Below, in pieces: positions 48,597 through 57,497 of a DNA stretch of 64,000 bases. The DNA comes from an uncultured Lachnospiraceae bacterium (lineage in GTDB: Bacteria; Bacillota; Clostridia; Lachnospirales; Lachnospiraceae). The stretch lies in assembly GCA_910578085.1 (NCBI GenBank), contig CAJTPM010000021.1, forward strand, positions 1 to 64,000, given 5' to 3'. A program made the translations under genes and the position numbers. The notes beneath the pieces were generated by a model. That model had not been told where the DNA came from. It did no database searches and worked only from the letters and a program-made list of their open reading frames with translations. The number at the start of each line of letters is the position of its first letter. The first letter of the stretch is position 1.

Positions 48597-50300
48597 ATGT
48601 CAACAAAAGCGTATTACCCCATTTCCGAGATCGGCAAAGGTAAAGTTGGTTTTTCCAAAACCCGTTCTATTATCGAAGCTGCTTTCTACGGAAATAACGT
48701 AGTGAAAGTGGAGACACTGAAAGAGGCTTATGAATTAGCAAAGAATTCTCCGGGAACGATCGTAACAGATATGCCCGTAAAAGACGGCGAAACATTCGGT
48801 CTTCCCAGTGACGCAAAGGTTCTTTTGTTCAACGACGGCGCAGTAACCGGCCGTTATGCGGCAGCGCGCCGTATCAAGGGCGAACCCGGCGTAGATGAAG
48901 TGAAGCTTGACAAGGTAGTGATGGACGCTGTTTATAAAACACGTTGGAAAAAGATGTACCATGCAACCTGTTTTGTAGGCCTCGATCCTGAATTTATGGC
49001 AAAGGCTCACCTGTTGATTCCGGAAGGAGAGGAAAACCTTCTGTACAACTGGATGATCAATTTCCAGTATATGTCTGACGAATATGTAAAGATGTACAGG
49101 AAATCCCAGCCCATCGGTAATGGTAATGAGCCGGATATCTATATCTTCTCCGATCCTCAGTGGGCGCCGGTGGAAGCTCCCGACGTGGATTACAGCTGCT
49201 TAAGCGATCCTCTGACACTGTGCTATTTTGATACGAACCAGAACTGCGCGGCGATCCTGGGTATGAAATACTTCGGCGAGCACAAGAAAGGGACGTTAAC
49301 CATGGCATGGGCTCTTGCAAACAGAAATGGCTATGCGGCATGTCACGGCGGACAGAAAGAGTACACACTGGCTGACGGTTCCAAGTTTGTTGCTTCCGTA
49401 TATGGTCTGTCCGGATCCGGAAAGTCCACTCTGACCCACGCAAAACACGGCGGCAAGTATCCGATTACCGTTCTGCATGATGACGCATTCATCATCAACA
49501 CGGACACCTGTTCTTCTGTAGCGCTTGAGCCGACTTACTTTGATAAGACCGCAGACTATCCTACGGGATGTCCGGATAATGAATATCTGTTATCTGCTCA
49601 GAACTGTTCCGCTACCATGGATGAGAACGGCAAGATCCAGCTCGTGACAGAGGATATCAGAAACGGCAACGGCCGTGCGATCAAGTCCAAACTCTGGTCT
49701 CCGAACCGTGTGGATAAGATCGACGCTCCGGTGAACGCTATTTTCTGGATCATGAAAGATCCTACCATCCCGCCTGTTGTAAAATTAAAAGGCGCTGCGC
49801 TGGCTTCTGTTATGGGTGCGACACTGGCTACAAAGACATCCACAGCGGAGCGTGTGGCTGCAGGTACGGATCTGAACGCACTGAGAATCGTTCCCTACGC
49901 TAACCCGTTCAGAACCTATCCTCTGGTGAACGACTATGAGAAGTTCAAAAAGCTGGTGGAAGAGAAGAATGTTGACTGCTATATTGTAAATACAGGCGAC
50001 TTCATGGGCAAGAAGGTAAAACCCGCTGATACTCTGGGCATTCTGGAAACCATCGTGGAAGGAAAGGCTAACTTTGAGAAGTGGGGCAACTTTGAAGATA
50101 TCGAGATCATGTACGACTGGTCCGGCAAGACAGGCGATTTCACACCTGATCTGAACGATGCTTCCTACATGGCAGCATTAAAGAGCGCTATGCAGAACCG
50201 TGTGGATGCAGTGGAAGGCTTCGCAACCAAGAAGGAAGGCTATGACAAGCTTCCGGACGAAGCGCTGGATGCTTTGAAGAAGTTAGTTTCTGAGTGCTGA
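48597..50300 (+). CDS. pckA: Phosphoenolpyruvate carboxykinase (ATP)
   Basis: The 567-residue enzyme interconverts oxaloacetate + ATP and PEP + CO2 + ADP; in gut anaerobes it often runs towards oxaloacetate and yields ATP. The P-loop Gly-Leu-Ser-Gly-Ser-Gly-Lys-Ser-Thr (about 269-277), the metal-binding Asp-Asp-Ala-Phe (about 294) and an Arg-rich substrate region are present. AGGAGGAGG precedes ATG 48597. It has its own promoter and is followed by two large hairpins. It connects metabolically with the oxaloacetate-type carboxyltransferase at 16131 and citrate synthase at 44409. Confidence 0.95.
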   Translation: MSTKAYYPISEIGKGKVGFSKTRSIIEAAFYGNNVVKVETLKEAYELAKNSPGTIVTDMPVKDGETFGLPSDAKVLLFNDGAVTGRYAAARRIKGEPGVDEVKLDKVVMDAVYKTRWKKMYHATCFVGLDPEFMAKAHLLIPEGEENLLYNWMINFQYMSDEYVKMYRKSQPIGNGNEPDIYIFSDPQWAPVEAPDVDYSCLSDPLTLCYFDTNQNCAAILGMKYFGEHKKGTLTMAWALANRNGYAACHGGQKEYTLADGSKFVASVYGLSGSGKSTLTHAKHGGKYPITVLHDDAFIINTDTCSSVALEPTYFDKTADYPTGCPDNEYLLSAQNCSATMDENGKIQLVTEDIRNGNGRAIKSKLWSPNRVDKIDAPVNAIFWIMKDPTIPPVVKLKGAALASVMGATLATKTSTAERVAAGTDLNALRIVPYANPFRTYPLVNDYEKFKKLVEEKNVDCYIVNTGDFMGKKVKPADTLGILETIVEGKANFEKWGNFEDIEIMYDWSGKTGDFTPDLNDASYMAALKSAMQNRVDAVEGFATKKEGYDKLPDEALDALKKLVSEC

Positions 50301-50350
50301 ACTAGAGGAAATGTCCGGCTGAAAAAAATGGGCCGGTAATGTTACAGAAG

Positions 50351-50442
50351 TGAAATACCCTACAGCAAGCCGCGGGGTATTTCATCCTCGCAGCAGTCGC
50401 CAGGTAGCCGTGCATGCACGCCTGCCTGGCTCGTTGCTTGCG
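50351..50442 (+). repeat. Two consecutive long hairpins after pckA
   Basis: The first pairs TGAAATACCC (50351-50360) with GGGTATTTCA (50375-50384). The second is a long imperfect palindrome (50389-50442) with GCCAGG/CCTGGC arms, a 12-bp central palindrome CGTGCATGCACG (50409-50420) and outer CGCAGCA / TTGCTTGCG arms. Neither has a T run. They separate pckA from the small Cys-rich gene. Confidence 0.75.
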
Positions 50443-50535
50443 GGAACAAAGAAATCAGAGCTGTTGTGCTGAGCGTTGAAGGAGCCCGGTATGGCAGCTC
50501 TTTTAGGGCTTTTCAGCGATACTCGGGAGGATGAA

Positions 50536-50676
50536 ATGATGGAAATTCTGGTGCTTGCTTTACTGACAGCAATCTCCCTAACGATAATGATCATCACGGG
50601 AAGCAGTAAAAAGCGCGGCTGTGGAGGCGGCTGTGCCACCTGCGGAAACCGGAAAAATTGTCATGGAAAGAAATAG
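50536..50676 (+). CDS. FeoB-associated Cys-rich membrane protein
   Basis: The 46-residue peptide has one membrane helix (about residues 3-21) followed by a Lys-Lys-Arg and a Cys/Gly-rich tail with five cysteines (Cys-Gly-Gly-Gly-Cys-x-x-Cys-Gly-x-x-x-x-Cys). This is the layout of the FeoB-associated small proteins that sit beside ferrous iron transporters in Firmicutes. No feoA or feoB is in the window, so it is an orphan here. GGGAGG precedes two adjacent ATG codons (50536 and 50539). The MFS gene follows 19 bases later. Confidence 0.8.
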   Translation: MMEILVLALLTAISLTIMIITGSSKKRGCGGGCATCGNRKNCHGKK

Positions 50677-50695
50677 AGGTACATGGGGAAGGAAT

Positions 50696-51943
50696 ATGGA
50701 ATATAATAGAAGCAGGAGGAAATTCTGGACGGCCCGCTATGCGGTGATCAACGCCACCTACTTTATGGGATTTTGCGGTGTTCACGCATATGCATCGATC
50801 TTTATGCTGGAAAGGGGATTTACCAATTCCAGAATCGGACTGCTGTTAGCATTGGCCAATGTCTTTTCGGTGGTAATGCAGCCGATCATTGCCGGACTGA
50901 TCGACAGACCGGGAAAACTGACAAATCAAAAGGCGGCGTCCTTTTGTACGGCGGCAGTTATTGTGCTTTCTCTGGCATTATCCTTTGTAGAGAAGGAAAA
51001 GGCGGCGATATTTATTATATTTATGCTGATCTACATGATCCAGATGGCGTATCAGCCGATTATTATCGCCATGAATTTTGAGTATGCAGAGAAAGGATGC
51101 TCTATCAATTTCGGTCTGGCCAGGGGATTAGGCTCGGTGGGCTTTGCCGTTTATTCGCCGATTTTGGGTACTCTGCTGGAACACCACAGCGTAAGTGTGA
51201 TACATATCGGGGACGCGCTGGTACTGACGGTGGGGCTGTTGTTTCTTCTGACCTTTAAACTGTCTGATAAATCAGAAGTTCCTGCTTTGCTGGATGAGGA
51301 AAAAGCGAAGGGAGAGGGGACGGAGAAAAGGGCGGCAGATCATGAACAGGAGCAGGCGGCACATAACAATTTTTTTGATTTTGCAAAACATTATCCGGCG
51401 TTTATGCTGTTTCTGCTTTCAACAATTCTGGTGTTTTTTGCCCACAACATGATCAATGATTATCTAATCCAGATCATTAAGCCTCTGGGTGGAACCGAAC
51501 GGCATGTGGGCTACGCGACTTCCATGGCGGCGGTGATAGAATTGCCCACGATGGCGCTTTTTGCCGGAATGGTTAAGAAGATTTCTTGTGAAAAGCTGTT
51601 AGTGGTGTCAACCGTATTTTTTACGGTAAAGGTGGCGATTTTATTTCTGGCCACGGGAATTGCCGGCGTATTTGCCAGCCAGTTCTGTCAGCTTGCTGCC
51701 TATGCCCTGTTTATTCCGGCTTCCGCTTATTATGCCAGCATGGTGATGGAGAGAGCGGATCAGGTGAAGGGGCAGGCTTATGTGAACTGTGCCATTACAT
51801 TAAGCGGTACTTTCAGCGGACTGATCTGCGGCAGGATCCTGGATGTGGCGGGGCCAAAAGTGATGCTGGGCTGCGGCGTCACGGCAAGTTTTCTGGGAGC
51901 AGTCCTGGCAGTTGCGGCCGTGAGAAAAAGAGGTAACAGGTAA
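50696..51943 (+). CDS. Major facilitator superfamily transporter
   Basis: The 415-residue protein has about twelve helices with a central charged loop (about residues 200-225). The first loop has Asp-Arg-Pro-Gly-Lys near residue 63, an MFS-type A motif. The general pattern resembles the LacY-like/nucleoside symporter branch (MFS_1_like), but the substrate is unknown. It follows the FeoB-associated gene closely and is likely co-transcribed with it. Confidence 0.88.
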   Translation: MEYNRSRRKFWTARYAVINATYFMGFCGVHAYASIFMLERGFTNSRIGLLLALANVFSVVMQPIIAGLIDRPGKLTNQKAASFCTAAVIVLSLALSFVEKEKAAIFIIFMLIYMIQMAYQPIIIAMNFEYAEKGCSINFGLARGLGSVGFAVYSPILGTLLEHHSVSVIHIGDALVLTVGLLFLLTFKLSDKSEVPALLDEEKAKGEGTEKRAADHEQEQAAHNNFFDFAKHYPAFMLFLLSTILVFFAHNMINDYLIQIIKPLGGTERHVGYATSMAAVIELPTMALFAGMVKKISCEKLLVVSTVFFTVKVAILFLATGIAGVFASQFCQLAAYALFIPASAYYASMVMERADQVKGQAYVNCAITLSGTFSGLICGRILDVAGPKVMLGCGVTASFLGAVLAVAAVRKRGNR

Positions 51944-52001
51944 CAGTGAAGCCGAAAAACTTTAACGGTTACTGTGTCGGATAACATGATCCGGTCCATG
52001 G

Positions 52002-52030
52002 TTGCAATTATTTCGGGCTTATTATATAAT
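52002..52030 (+). promoter_or_regulatory. Promoter of the chemoreceptor gene
   Basis: TTGCAA (52002-52007), 17 bases, TATAAT (52025-52030). The leader of about 120 bases ends with AGGAGGT at 52143-52149. Confidence 0.7.
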
Positions 52031-52158
52031 ATTTGTGTACATTACGGGCACAATGCGTTCGGCGTTGCGTTTTGACTGTTTTAACACAGCTGCGGTCTCG
52101 CATATTTCAGGCATAAGTGCTCATATCATGCGAAAATGAAAGAGGAGGTTTTCAACCT

Positions 52159-53811
52159 ATGGGTACAAGTATTAAACGATCAGTCGGCATTCGCGTTGCC
52201 TGTGCTGTTCTGATGATTTTTTTATTCAGTGGAACTACAACTTTTAACATTCTGCGCATTGAGGGCCTTCAGGGTGACAATGTTTCGGCATCAGCCACAT
52301 TGAACCAGGTACAGAGCGCGGAGGCGGCTCACTATAAGTGGTCGGCAAACCTGAGCAATGCGCTGTATTCTGATACGGAATTCACCGGCAGCATGGATCA
52401 TACCAGCTGTGTGCTGGGAAAGTGGCTGTATTCTGATCTGGAACTGGAAGATGCGGAGATCGATAGTCTGCGTGGTCGGATAGAACCGTTACATAAAGAA
52501 CTGCATGCCTCTGCAGGCACCGCGCTGGAGCTTTATGCAAACGATAAAGGGCAGGCGCAGCAGTATTATCAGGAGACAATTTTGCCGAACCTGAGTACGT
52601 TAGTGGGGCTGCTGGAAGACGTGGTGGAGCGAAGCAAAACGCTCAGTGACGAATATACGAGCCGCTTGAACAGAACAATTATATTTATGCACGTTTCCAC
52701 CTGTGTCTGTCTGGTTTTAGCCATAATCAGTCTGGCAAGCCTGGTATTGTATGTGATGAAACAGGTGGTGAGGCCTTTGATCCATATTACGGAACAGGTA
52801 CGTCCTCTGAAAGAAGGAAATCTTTCCCTGAATATGGAGTACCACTCTGAGAATGAACTGGGCGAACTGGTTCGCACGCTGGAGGAATCTCTGGGGCGGA
52901 TTGAGGAATACGTGGGAGATATCGATCGCGTTATGGATGAGCTGGCACAGGGCAACTTCAATATATCAACATCCGCCCGCTACATAGGTGATTTCCAGCC
53001 CATTGAGGATGCGTTGGGACGATTTACGGTTTCCATTTCGGAGGCCATGGGCAGTATTGTCAAGGCTGAGCAGAATGTGGCTTCTCATGCGGAGCAGCTT
53101 TCCGGCGGCGCGCAGGCTCTGGCGCAGGGGGCGACAGATCAGGCCAGCGCAGTGGAAGAACTGTATGCTACGGTGGATGAGATATCCAGAAGTGCTGCGA
53201 AGAATGTGGAAGCGGTGGGCAACGCAAGACGCAGCGCTGAACTGACAAGTGAACGGGTTACGCTCAGCAGCGGGCAAATGGAGAAGATGGTGGCGGCCAT
53301 GGGCGATATCGCGGAAGCGTCCCAGCAGATCAGCAAGATTATCGCAACCATTGAGGATATCGCTTCCCAGACAAACCTTCTGGCGTTAAATGCGGCAGTG
53401 GAAGCAGCCAGGGCCGGAGAAGCCGGCAAGGGTTTTGCTGTGGTGGCCAGCGAGGTGCGTGTTCTGGCTTCCAAGTCCGCTGAAGCAGTGAAGGCGACCA
53501 AGAGTCTGATTGAAAATTCCGTTCAGGCCACTGACCGGGGCAGTCATATTGTGACGGAGGTATCTGAATCACTGAAACAGGTGCAGGAACTGGTGTTAGA
53601 ATCGGATAAGGCGATCAGCTCTATCACGGAAGCCATTCATCAGGAGGCAGACGCCCTGTCCCAGGTATCTATCGGTATCGGGCAGATCTCGTCTGTGGTG
53701 CAGACAAATTCCGCAAGCAGTGAGGAGTCTGCTGCGGTCAGCACAGAATTGTTTGAACAGGTAAATCTGTTAGAGCAGAAGACAAAAATGTTCCGGCTGA
53801 AAAAAGGATGA
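52159..53811 (+). CDS. Methyl-accepting chemotaxis protein with extracytoplasmic CZB-like domain
   Basis: The 550-residue receptor has a first membrane helix (about residues 11-32), an outer helical domain of about 150 residues, a second helix (about 172-195), HAMP (about 197-250) and a signalling domain whose tip (Asn-Leu-Leu-Ala-Leu-Asn-Ala-Ala-Val-Glu-Ala-Ala-Arg-Ala-Gly-Glu) is near residue 415. The outer domain contains His58-Tyr-Lys-Trp, Asp80-His81-x-x-Cys84-x-Leu-Gly-Lys-Trp and Leu-His112-x-x-Leu-His116, the pattern of zinc-binding CZB domains. CZB is usually cytoplasmic, so the placement is notable. It is an orphan receptor; the only other chemotaxis gene seen is cheR at 26269. Confidence 0.9.
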   Translation: MGTSIKRSVGIRVACAVLMIFLFSGTTTFNILRIEGLQGDNVSASATLNQVQSAEAAHYKWSANLSNALYSDTEFTGSMDHTSCVLGKWLYSDLELEDAEIDSLRGRIEPLHKELHASAGTALELYANDKGQAQQYYQETILPNLSTLVGLLEDVVERSKTLSDEYTSRLNRTIIFMHVSTCVCLVLAIISLASLVLYVMKQVVRPLIHITEQVRPLKEGNLSLNMEYHSENELGELVRTLEESLGRIEEYVGDIDRVMDELAQGNFNISTSARYIGDFQPIEDALGRFTVSISEAMGSIVKAEQNVASHAEQLSGGAQALAQGATDQASAVEELYATVDEISRSAAKNVEAVGNARRSAELTSERVTLSSGQMEKMVAAMGDIAEASQQISKIIATIEDIASQTNLLALNAAVEAARAGEAGKGFAVVASEVRVLASKSAEAVKATKSLIENSVQATDRGSHIVTEVSESLKQVQELVLESDKAISSITEAIHQEADALSQVSIGIGQISSVVQTNSASSEESAAVSTELFEQVNLLEQKTKMFRLKKG

Positions 53812-53848
53812 TCTGGAAATTTTTTCTTCATTATTTTCAGAATTCCTG

Positions 53849-53877
53849 TTGTAAAATGCAGAGGAAAAGGCTATAAT
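53849..53877 (+). promoter_or_regulatory. Promoter of the predicted 6S RNA
   Basis: TTGTAA (53849-53854), 17 bases, TATAAT (53872-53877). The RNA would start near 53884. Confidence 0.75.
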
Positions 53878-53883
53878 ATGTTT

Positions 53884-54127
53884 AACCTGAAATGCAAAAA
53901 GAATTCCTGTTATTTTGAACCTACATTTACTTTAAACGGGACACCTACATTATCACATGGATGTCAGGCCTCCGGGCGTAAGCTTAAGCAGTGGAAGGCA
54001 GAAGTGTGTTTGCGGTAACCCACCTGGCGTTCGCTAGGAGTCAACTTACAGGATTCTGCATTTTGGGGGTTTGAAATATTCTCAGGAATAAAAAGACGGG
54101 CGGAAAAGATTTTTTGCCCGTCTTTTT
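53884..54127 (+). ncRNA. ssrS: Probable 6S RNA
   Basis: A non-coding unit lies between a good promoter and a strong terminator. Its two ends can pair over a long distance: the ATTCCTG at about 53904-53911 with CAGGAAT at 54083-54089, extended by TTATTTTGAACC against GGTTTGAAATATT with mismatches. This closes an elongated rod of about 190 bases with internal bulges, as in 6S RNA, which binds the sigma-A RNA polymerase holoenzyme by imitating an open promoter. Central GC arms (about 53968-54040) resemble Clostridia 6S RNAs as I remember them. The identity is by pattern, so another structured RNA remains possible. The start is estimated from the promoter. Confidence 0.7.
54091..54127 (+). terminator. 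Terminator of the 6S RNA unit
   Basis: AGACGGGC (54094-54101) pairs with GCCCGTCT (54116-54123), flanked by A and T runs that extend the stem, and is followed by TTTT. Confidence 0.92.
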
Positions 54128-54214
54128 GGTGCGCAGGCCTGTATAAGAAAATCAGCTGCTAAATCTTCTCAGCCGGATTTGCATGAAAAGCTTCTGCCCG
54201 GAATAGAATGGAGT

Positions 54215-55783
54215 ATGAGAAATAAGAAACCATTTATTTTTTTAGCTGCATATTTCCTGGCGATCTTCCTGTGGCTTCTGTTTTGCTACAGACAGGTACA
54301 GAAGGCATGCCTGGAGGCCGGACATACTGTGCAAAGTGAGGTTCTGGAGGTTGAACCGTTGTGGGAGGATGAGATCGCAGAGAGGGCGAGACAGGGGTAT
54401 TCTCTTTTTGGGGACAGGGAAAGAAGAGATGAGGCGGATCAGGAAAAAGCTTCCGGGGAGGAGATGGCGGAAAACCCCGTGACACAGGAGAAGGAGACAG
54501 ATTCTAAAAAGCTGACAACGGGGAATGAGGCGGAGGCGGCATTGATCAGAGTGGTACTTCTTGGTGCGGGCGGCATTTATCATGAAAAAATCTTATTGGA
54601 AGCGGGCGGGGAGAAGCTGGAGATCAGAACGGACAGCCCCTATTTTGAAAAGACGGATATCATCCGGGTAAGCGCTACGGGAAAAGAGGACAGCACAATC
54701 CGGGTGACAAGCCTTTTAAGAGCCTGTGGACAGCCTTCCTATGAAGGTACGTTGGAGATTCGCAGGGAGGAAGCCGGGCTTGTGCTGATCAATGAAGTGG
54801 CATTAGAGGAGTATGTAAAGGGAGTACTGCCGAGCGAAATGCCTTCTTCCTATCCGCTGGAAGCGTTAAAAGCCCAGGCGGTCTGTGCCCGTACCTATGC
54901 ACAGATGAGACAGGAAGAAAAAGCTTATCCGCAGTACAATGCGGCGGTGGACGACAGTACGGCCTGTCAGGTATACTGCAATCTGGAAACCTCAGACCAG
55001 GGGGATACGGCGGTGGAGGAAACAGCCGGAGAGGTGCTGCGAAAGGAAGATGGCAGCTATATGGAATGTTACTACTATTCCACATCCTGCGGGCGGAGCG
55101 CGCAGATATCTGTCTGGCACGGCGGGGAGACGGAGAGGCCGGTAATTTCAGGGAGTGAAGAAGAGATCGACGACATCAATTATGATTTTTTCTGTTTTAT
55201 CCGAGAGAAGGAGGATAGTGATCCGGAATCGGAGGAAGCCTTTTACCGCTGGGAATACAGATGCGATAAGGCGGATCGGGAAAGGATTTTTGCCAGATGT
55301 GCGGACAGACAGGCTGTAAATGACAGGCTGGTGTTTGCACAGAGCAGGGAAGACGGTGCGGAACAGGCGGTAAACAGGGAGAGCCTTGGAAATATCAAGG
55401 ATATGAGCATTGCAGCGCGGCAGGAGAGCGGTGTGGCTGACTGTATGAAAATTGCCTGTGAGAAGGGGGATCTGTATGTCTGGGGCGAGTACAATATCCG
55501 TTATGTGCTGGCCCAGGGAGGGGAGGTGGCCCTGCAGAATGGTGCGTCCTATCAGGCGAAAGAACTGATGCCCAGCGCGTTTATTTCTTTGCAAAGTATT
55601 TGTAACGAGGAGGGAAATATGGTAGGATATTATGTAATGGGAGGCGGTTTCGGGCACGGTGTGGGACTTTCTCAGAATGGTGCGAAGCATATGGCGCTTG
55701 CCGGGAGCAGTTACCTGGAAATTTTGGAGAAATATTATACAGACGGAAGCGTTTCTCCCGATCAGCCTGGTGGAAAAAGCTGA
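54215..55783 (+). CDS. SpoIID/LytB-domain protein
   Basis: The 522-residue protein has an N-terminal signal anchor (about residues 7-25), an acidic low-complexity spacer (about 70-110), a beta-rich part and the SpoIID domain: Glu-Tyr-Val-Lys-Gly-Val-Leu-Pro-Ser-Glu-Met-Pro (catalytic Glu region near 207-215), Ala-Leu-Lys-Ala-Gln-Ala-Val-x-Ala-Arg-Thr-Tyr-Ala, the Ser-x-Cys-Gly-Arg segment and Gly-His-Gly-Val-Gly-Leu-Ser-Gln-x-Gly-Ala. SpoIID is a lytic transglycosylase that remodels peptidoglycan during engulfment. At 522 residues it is longer than SpoIID (about 340), with an insertion before the C-terminal motif, so it may be a paralogue. The start is uncertain (ATG 54215 or a TTG upstream). 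Confidence 0.88.
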   Translation: MRNKKPFIFLAAYFLAIFLWLLFCYRQVQKACLEAGHTVQSEVLEVEPLWEDEIAERARQGYSLFGDRERRDEADQEKASGEEMAENPVTQEKETDSKKLTTGNEAEAALIRVVLLGAGGIYHEKILLEAGGEKLEIRTDSPYFEKTDIIRVSATGKEDSTIRVTSLLRACGQPSYEGTLEIRREEAGLVLINEVALEEYVKGVLPSEMPSSYPLEALKAQAVCARTYAQMRQEEKAYPQYNAAVDDSTACQVYCNLETSDQGDTAVEETAGEVLRKEDGSYMECYYYSTSCGRSAQISVWHGGETERPVISGSEEEIDDINYDFFCFIREKEDSDPESEEAFYRWEYRCDKADRERIFARCADRQAVNDRLVFAQSREDGAEQAVNRESLGNIKDMSIAARQESGVADCMKIACEKGDLYVWGEYNIRYVLAQGGEVALQNGASYQAKELMPSAFISLQSICNEEGNMVGYYVMGGGFGHGVGLSQNGAKHMALAGSSYLEILEKYYTDGSVSPDQPGGKS

Positions 55784-55812
55784 GCGGTCAGATCTGATCA
55801 GAGGTGCATTAT

Positions 55813-56682
55813 TTGAATAAAGGTAAAAATTTTTCCATGTCAAAAAAATTATTTCAGATATTTTACCATTTCGGGAAACAGATGACGATTAAAAATATCA
55901 GTTCCTTTGCGGCGAGTACGGCTTTTTTCCTGTTCATCTCTCTGATTCCCATCCTGTATCTGGTCTGTTCGATTCTGCCCTATGTGAATATCACACAGGA
56001 AACGCTCAGGCAGTCTATTGATGCTGTGCTGCCGGGGGTGATCGGTGTATTTTTAAATTCTATTATTGCCGACGTGTATGGACGGTCTGCAGGCGGGATT
56101 TCGTTAGCGGTTCTGGTAATGCTGTGGTCCGCCGGAAAGGGTATGATGGCGTTGATGCGGGGCCTCAATGCAGTCAATGAGGTGGAGGAGAAAAAAGGAT
56201 ATATTTATGTCCGTGTGATTGCGGCGGTGTATACGATCCTGCTGATCGTGGCGGTTGTCATATCCATGGTTTTCAGCGGCTTCGGAAAATATATTCTGAA
56301 GATGTTTATCGATTATATTCCGGGTGCGGATATTCTGTATGCTGTTCTTGGAAGATTCCGGTTTCTGTATGGCTGGATCGTGCTGACGCTGTTGTTTATG
56401 CTGATCTACAGTTATGTGCCGGGGAAAAACCAGAAGTTTCTGCTGCAGATGCCGGGAGCTCTTTTCACAGCGGTAATCTGGAACGGCTTTTCTTTTGTGT
56501 TTTCGGCATATCTGGAATATTTCGGGGATTTTGGTATTTATGGCTCTCTGGCGACGGTAGTGATCGTACTGCTGTGGCTTTACTGGATGAGCTACATTGT
56601 GATGGCTGGGGCCCACATCAATAAATATTTCAGGCCCGCCAATGAATTTATATGGGAGAAGAGGGTGCGGCGGAAAGGGTAG
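55813..56682 (+). CDS. YihY/BrkB-family membrane protein
   Basis: The 289-residue protein has about six helices and the family segments Ser-Phe-Ala-Ala-Ser-Thr-Ala-Phe-Phe-Leu near residue 32, Trp-Ser-Ala-Gly-Lys-Gly-Met near residue 106 and Tyr-Gly-Ser-Leu-Ala-Thr-Val near 243. YihY (once called RNase BN in error) has no firm function. The start is unclear: TTG 55813 has GAGGTG six bases upstream, and ATG 55837 is the first ATG. It lies 20-30 bases after the SpoIID gene. Confidence 0.88.
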   Translation: MNKGKNFSMSKKLFQIFYHFGKQMTIKNISSFAASTAFFLFISLIPILYLVCSILPYVNITQETLRQSIDAVLPGVIGVFLNSIIADVYGRSAGGISLAVLVMLWSAGKGMMALMRGLNAVNEVEEKKGYIYVRVIAAVYTILLIVAVVISMVFSGFGKYILKMFIDYIPGADILYAVLGRFRFLYGWIVLTLLFMLIYSYVPGKNQKFLLQMPGALFTAVIWNGFSFVFSAYLEYFGDFGIYGSLATVVIVLLWLYWMSYIVMAGAHINKYFRPANEFIWEKRVRRKG

Positions 56683-56798
56683 GCGATTGCTTGTGGCAGA
56701 GCGGACACCCGAACAGGACAGAATGGAAGAAAGCTTAAGGATTGGATAATCGTCATAAATATACCTGAGAGATGTGTGGAATACATGGGGGGATGAGG

Positions 56799-57497
56799 AT
56801 GAAGGGAATAGTAGGGTACGGAGTTATCGGACAGCAGATGATTTTCTTTGCACGGATCGTTCTCGCGATGTTGTGCGGGGGAATCATCGGCATTGAGAGA
56901 CAGCAGAGGATCAAGGTGGCGGGGACGAGAACCCATATGATGATCTCCATGGCGGCGGCGCTGATGATGCTCATCTCAAAATACGGGTTTCTGGATGTGA
57001 TCGGAACGGCAGGGGTAACCTGGGATGTTTCCAGGATTGCGGCCAGCATTATCACCGGCATCGGTATTCTGGGCGGGATTATCATTACGGGTAAACAGGG
57101 ACATGTCAGCGGTACGACTACGGCGGCGGGGCTGATGGCGACCATCGCCATCGGGATGGCCTTCGGTGCGGGTATGTACGGTATGGGAGTCAGCGTGACG
57201 GCGCTTGTGCTGATCATGCAGTATCTGCTGCACCGTAATCTCTGGATCGTAAAACAGACGATCAGAGCGCAGGTGGTGTTCCATATCGAACACGATGCCG
57301 GAGAGTACGAAAAAGTGCTGGAAAAGCTGGAAGGGTATCATATTCATGTGCAGCAGTTCAGATGGGAGAAGATAAACGGCGAGGCTTTCCAGATCAGCTG
57401 TCATGTGACCATCCCGGCGCGGTATACGAAGGAAGAGATCATTTCCATTTTTGCGGGAATGCCGGAAACGGAAAATTTTGAGATCGTCTACATATAA
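56799..57497 (+). CDS. MgtC/SapB-family membrane protein
   Basis: The 232-residue protein has four to five helices in its first 140 residues, including Gly-Gly-Ile-Ile-Gly-Ile-Glu-Arg and Gly-Ile-Gly-Ile-Leu-Gly-Gly-Ile-Ile, typical MgtC motifs, and a C-terminal cytosolic ACT-like domain (about 155-232). MgtC proteins affect magnesium homeostasis and membrane potential. I start at ATG 56799, six bases after a G run; upstream ATGs are in frame. It ends tail to tail with the AraC gene with a 10-base overlap. Confidence 0.88.
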   Translation: MKGIVGYGVIGQQMIFFARIVLAMLCGGIIGIERQQRIKVAGTRTHMMISMAAALMMLISKYGFLDVIGTAGVTWDVSRIAASIITGIGILGGIIITGKQGHVSGTTTAAGLMATIAIGMAFGAGMYGMGVSVTALVLIMQYLLHRNLWIVKQTIRAQVVFHIEHDAGEYEKVLEKLEGYHIHVQQFRWEKINGEAFQISCHVTIPARYTKEEIISIFAGMPETENFEIVYI

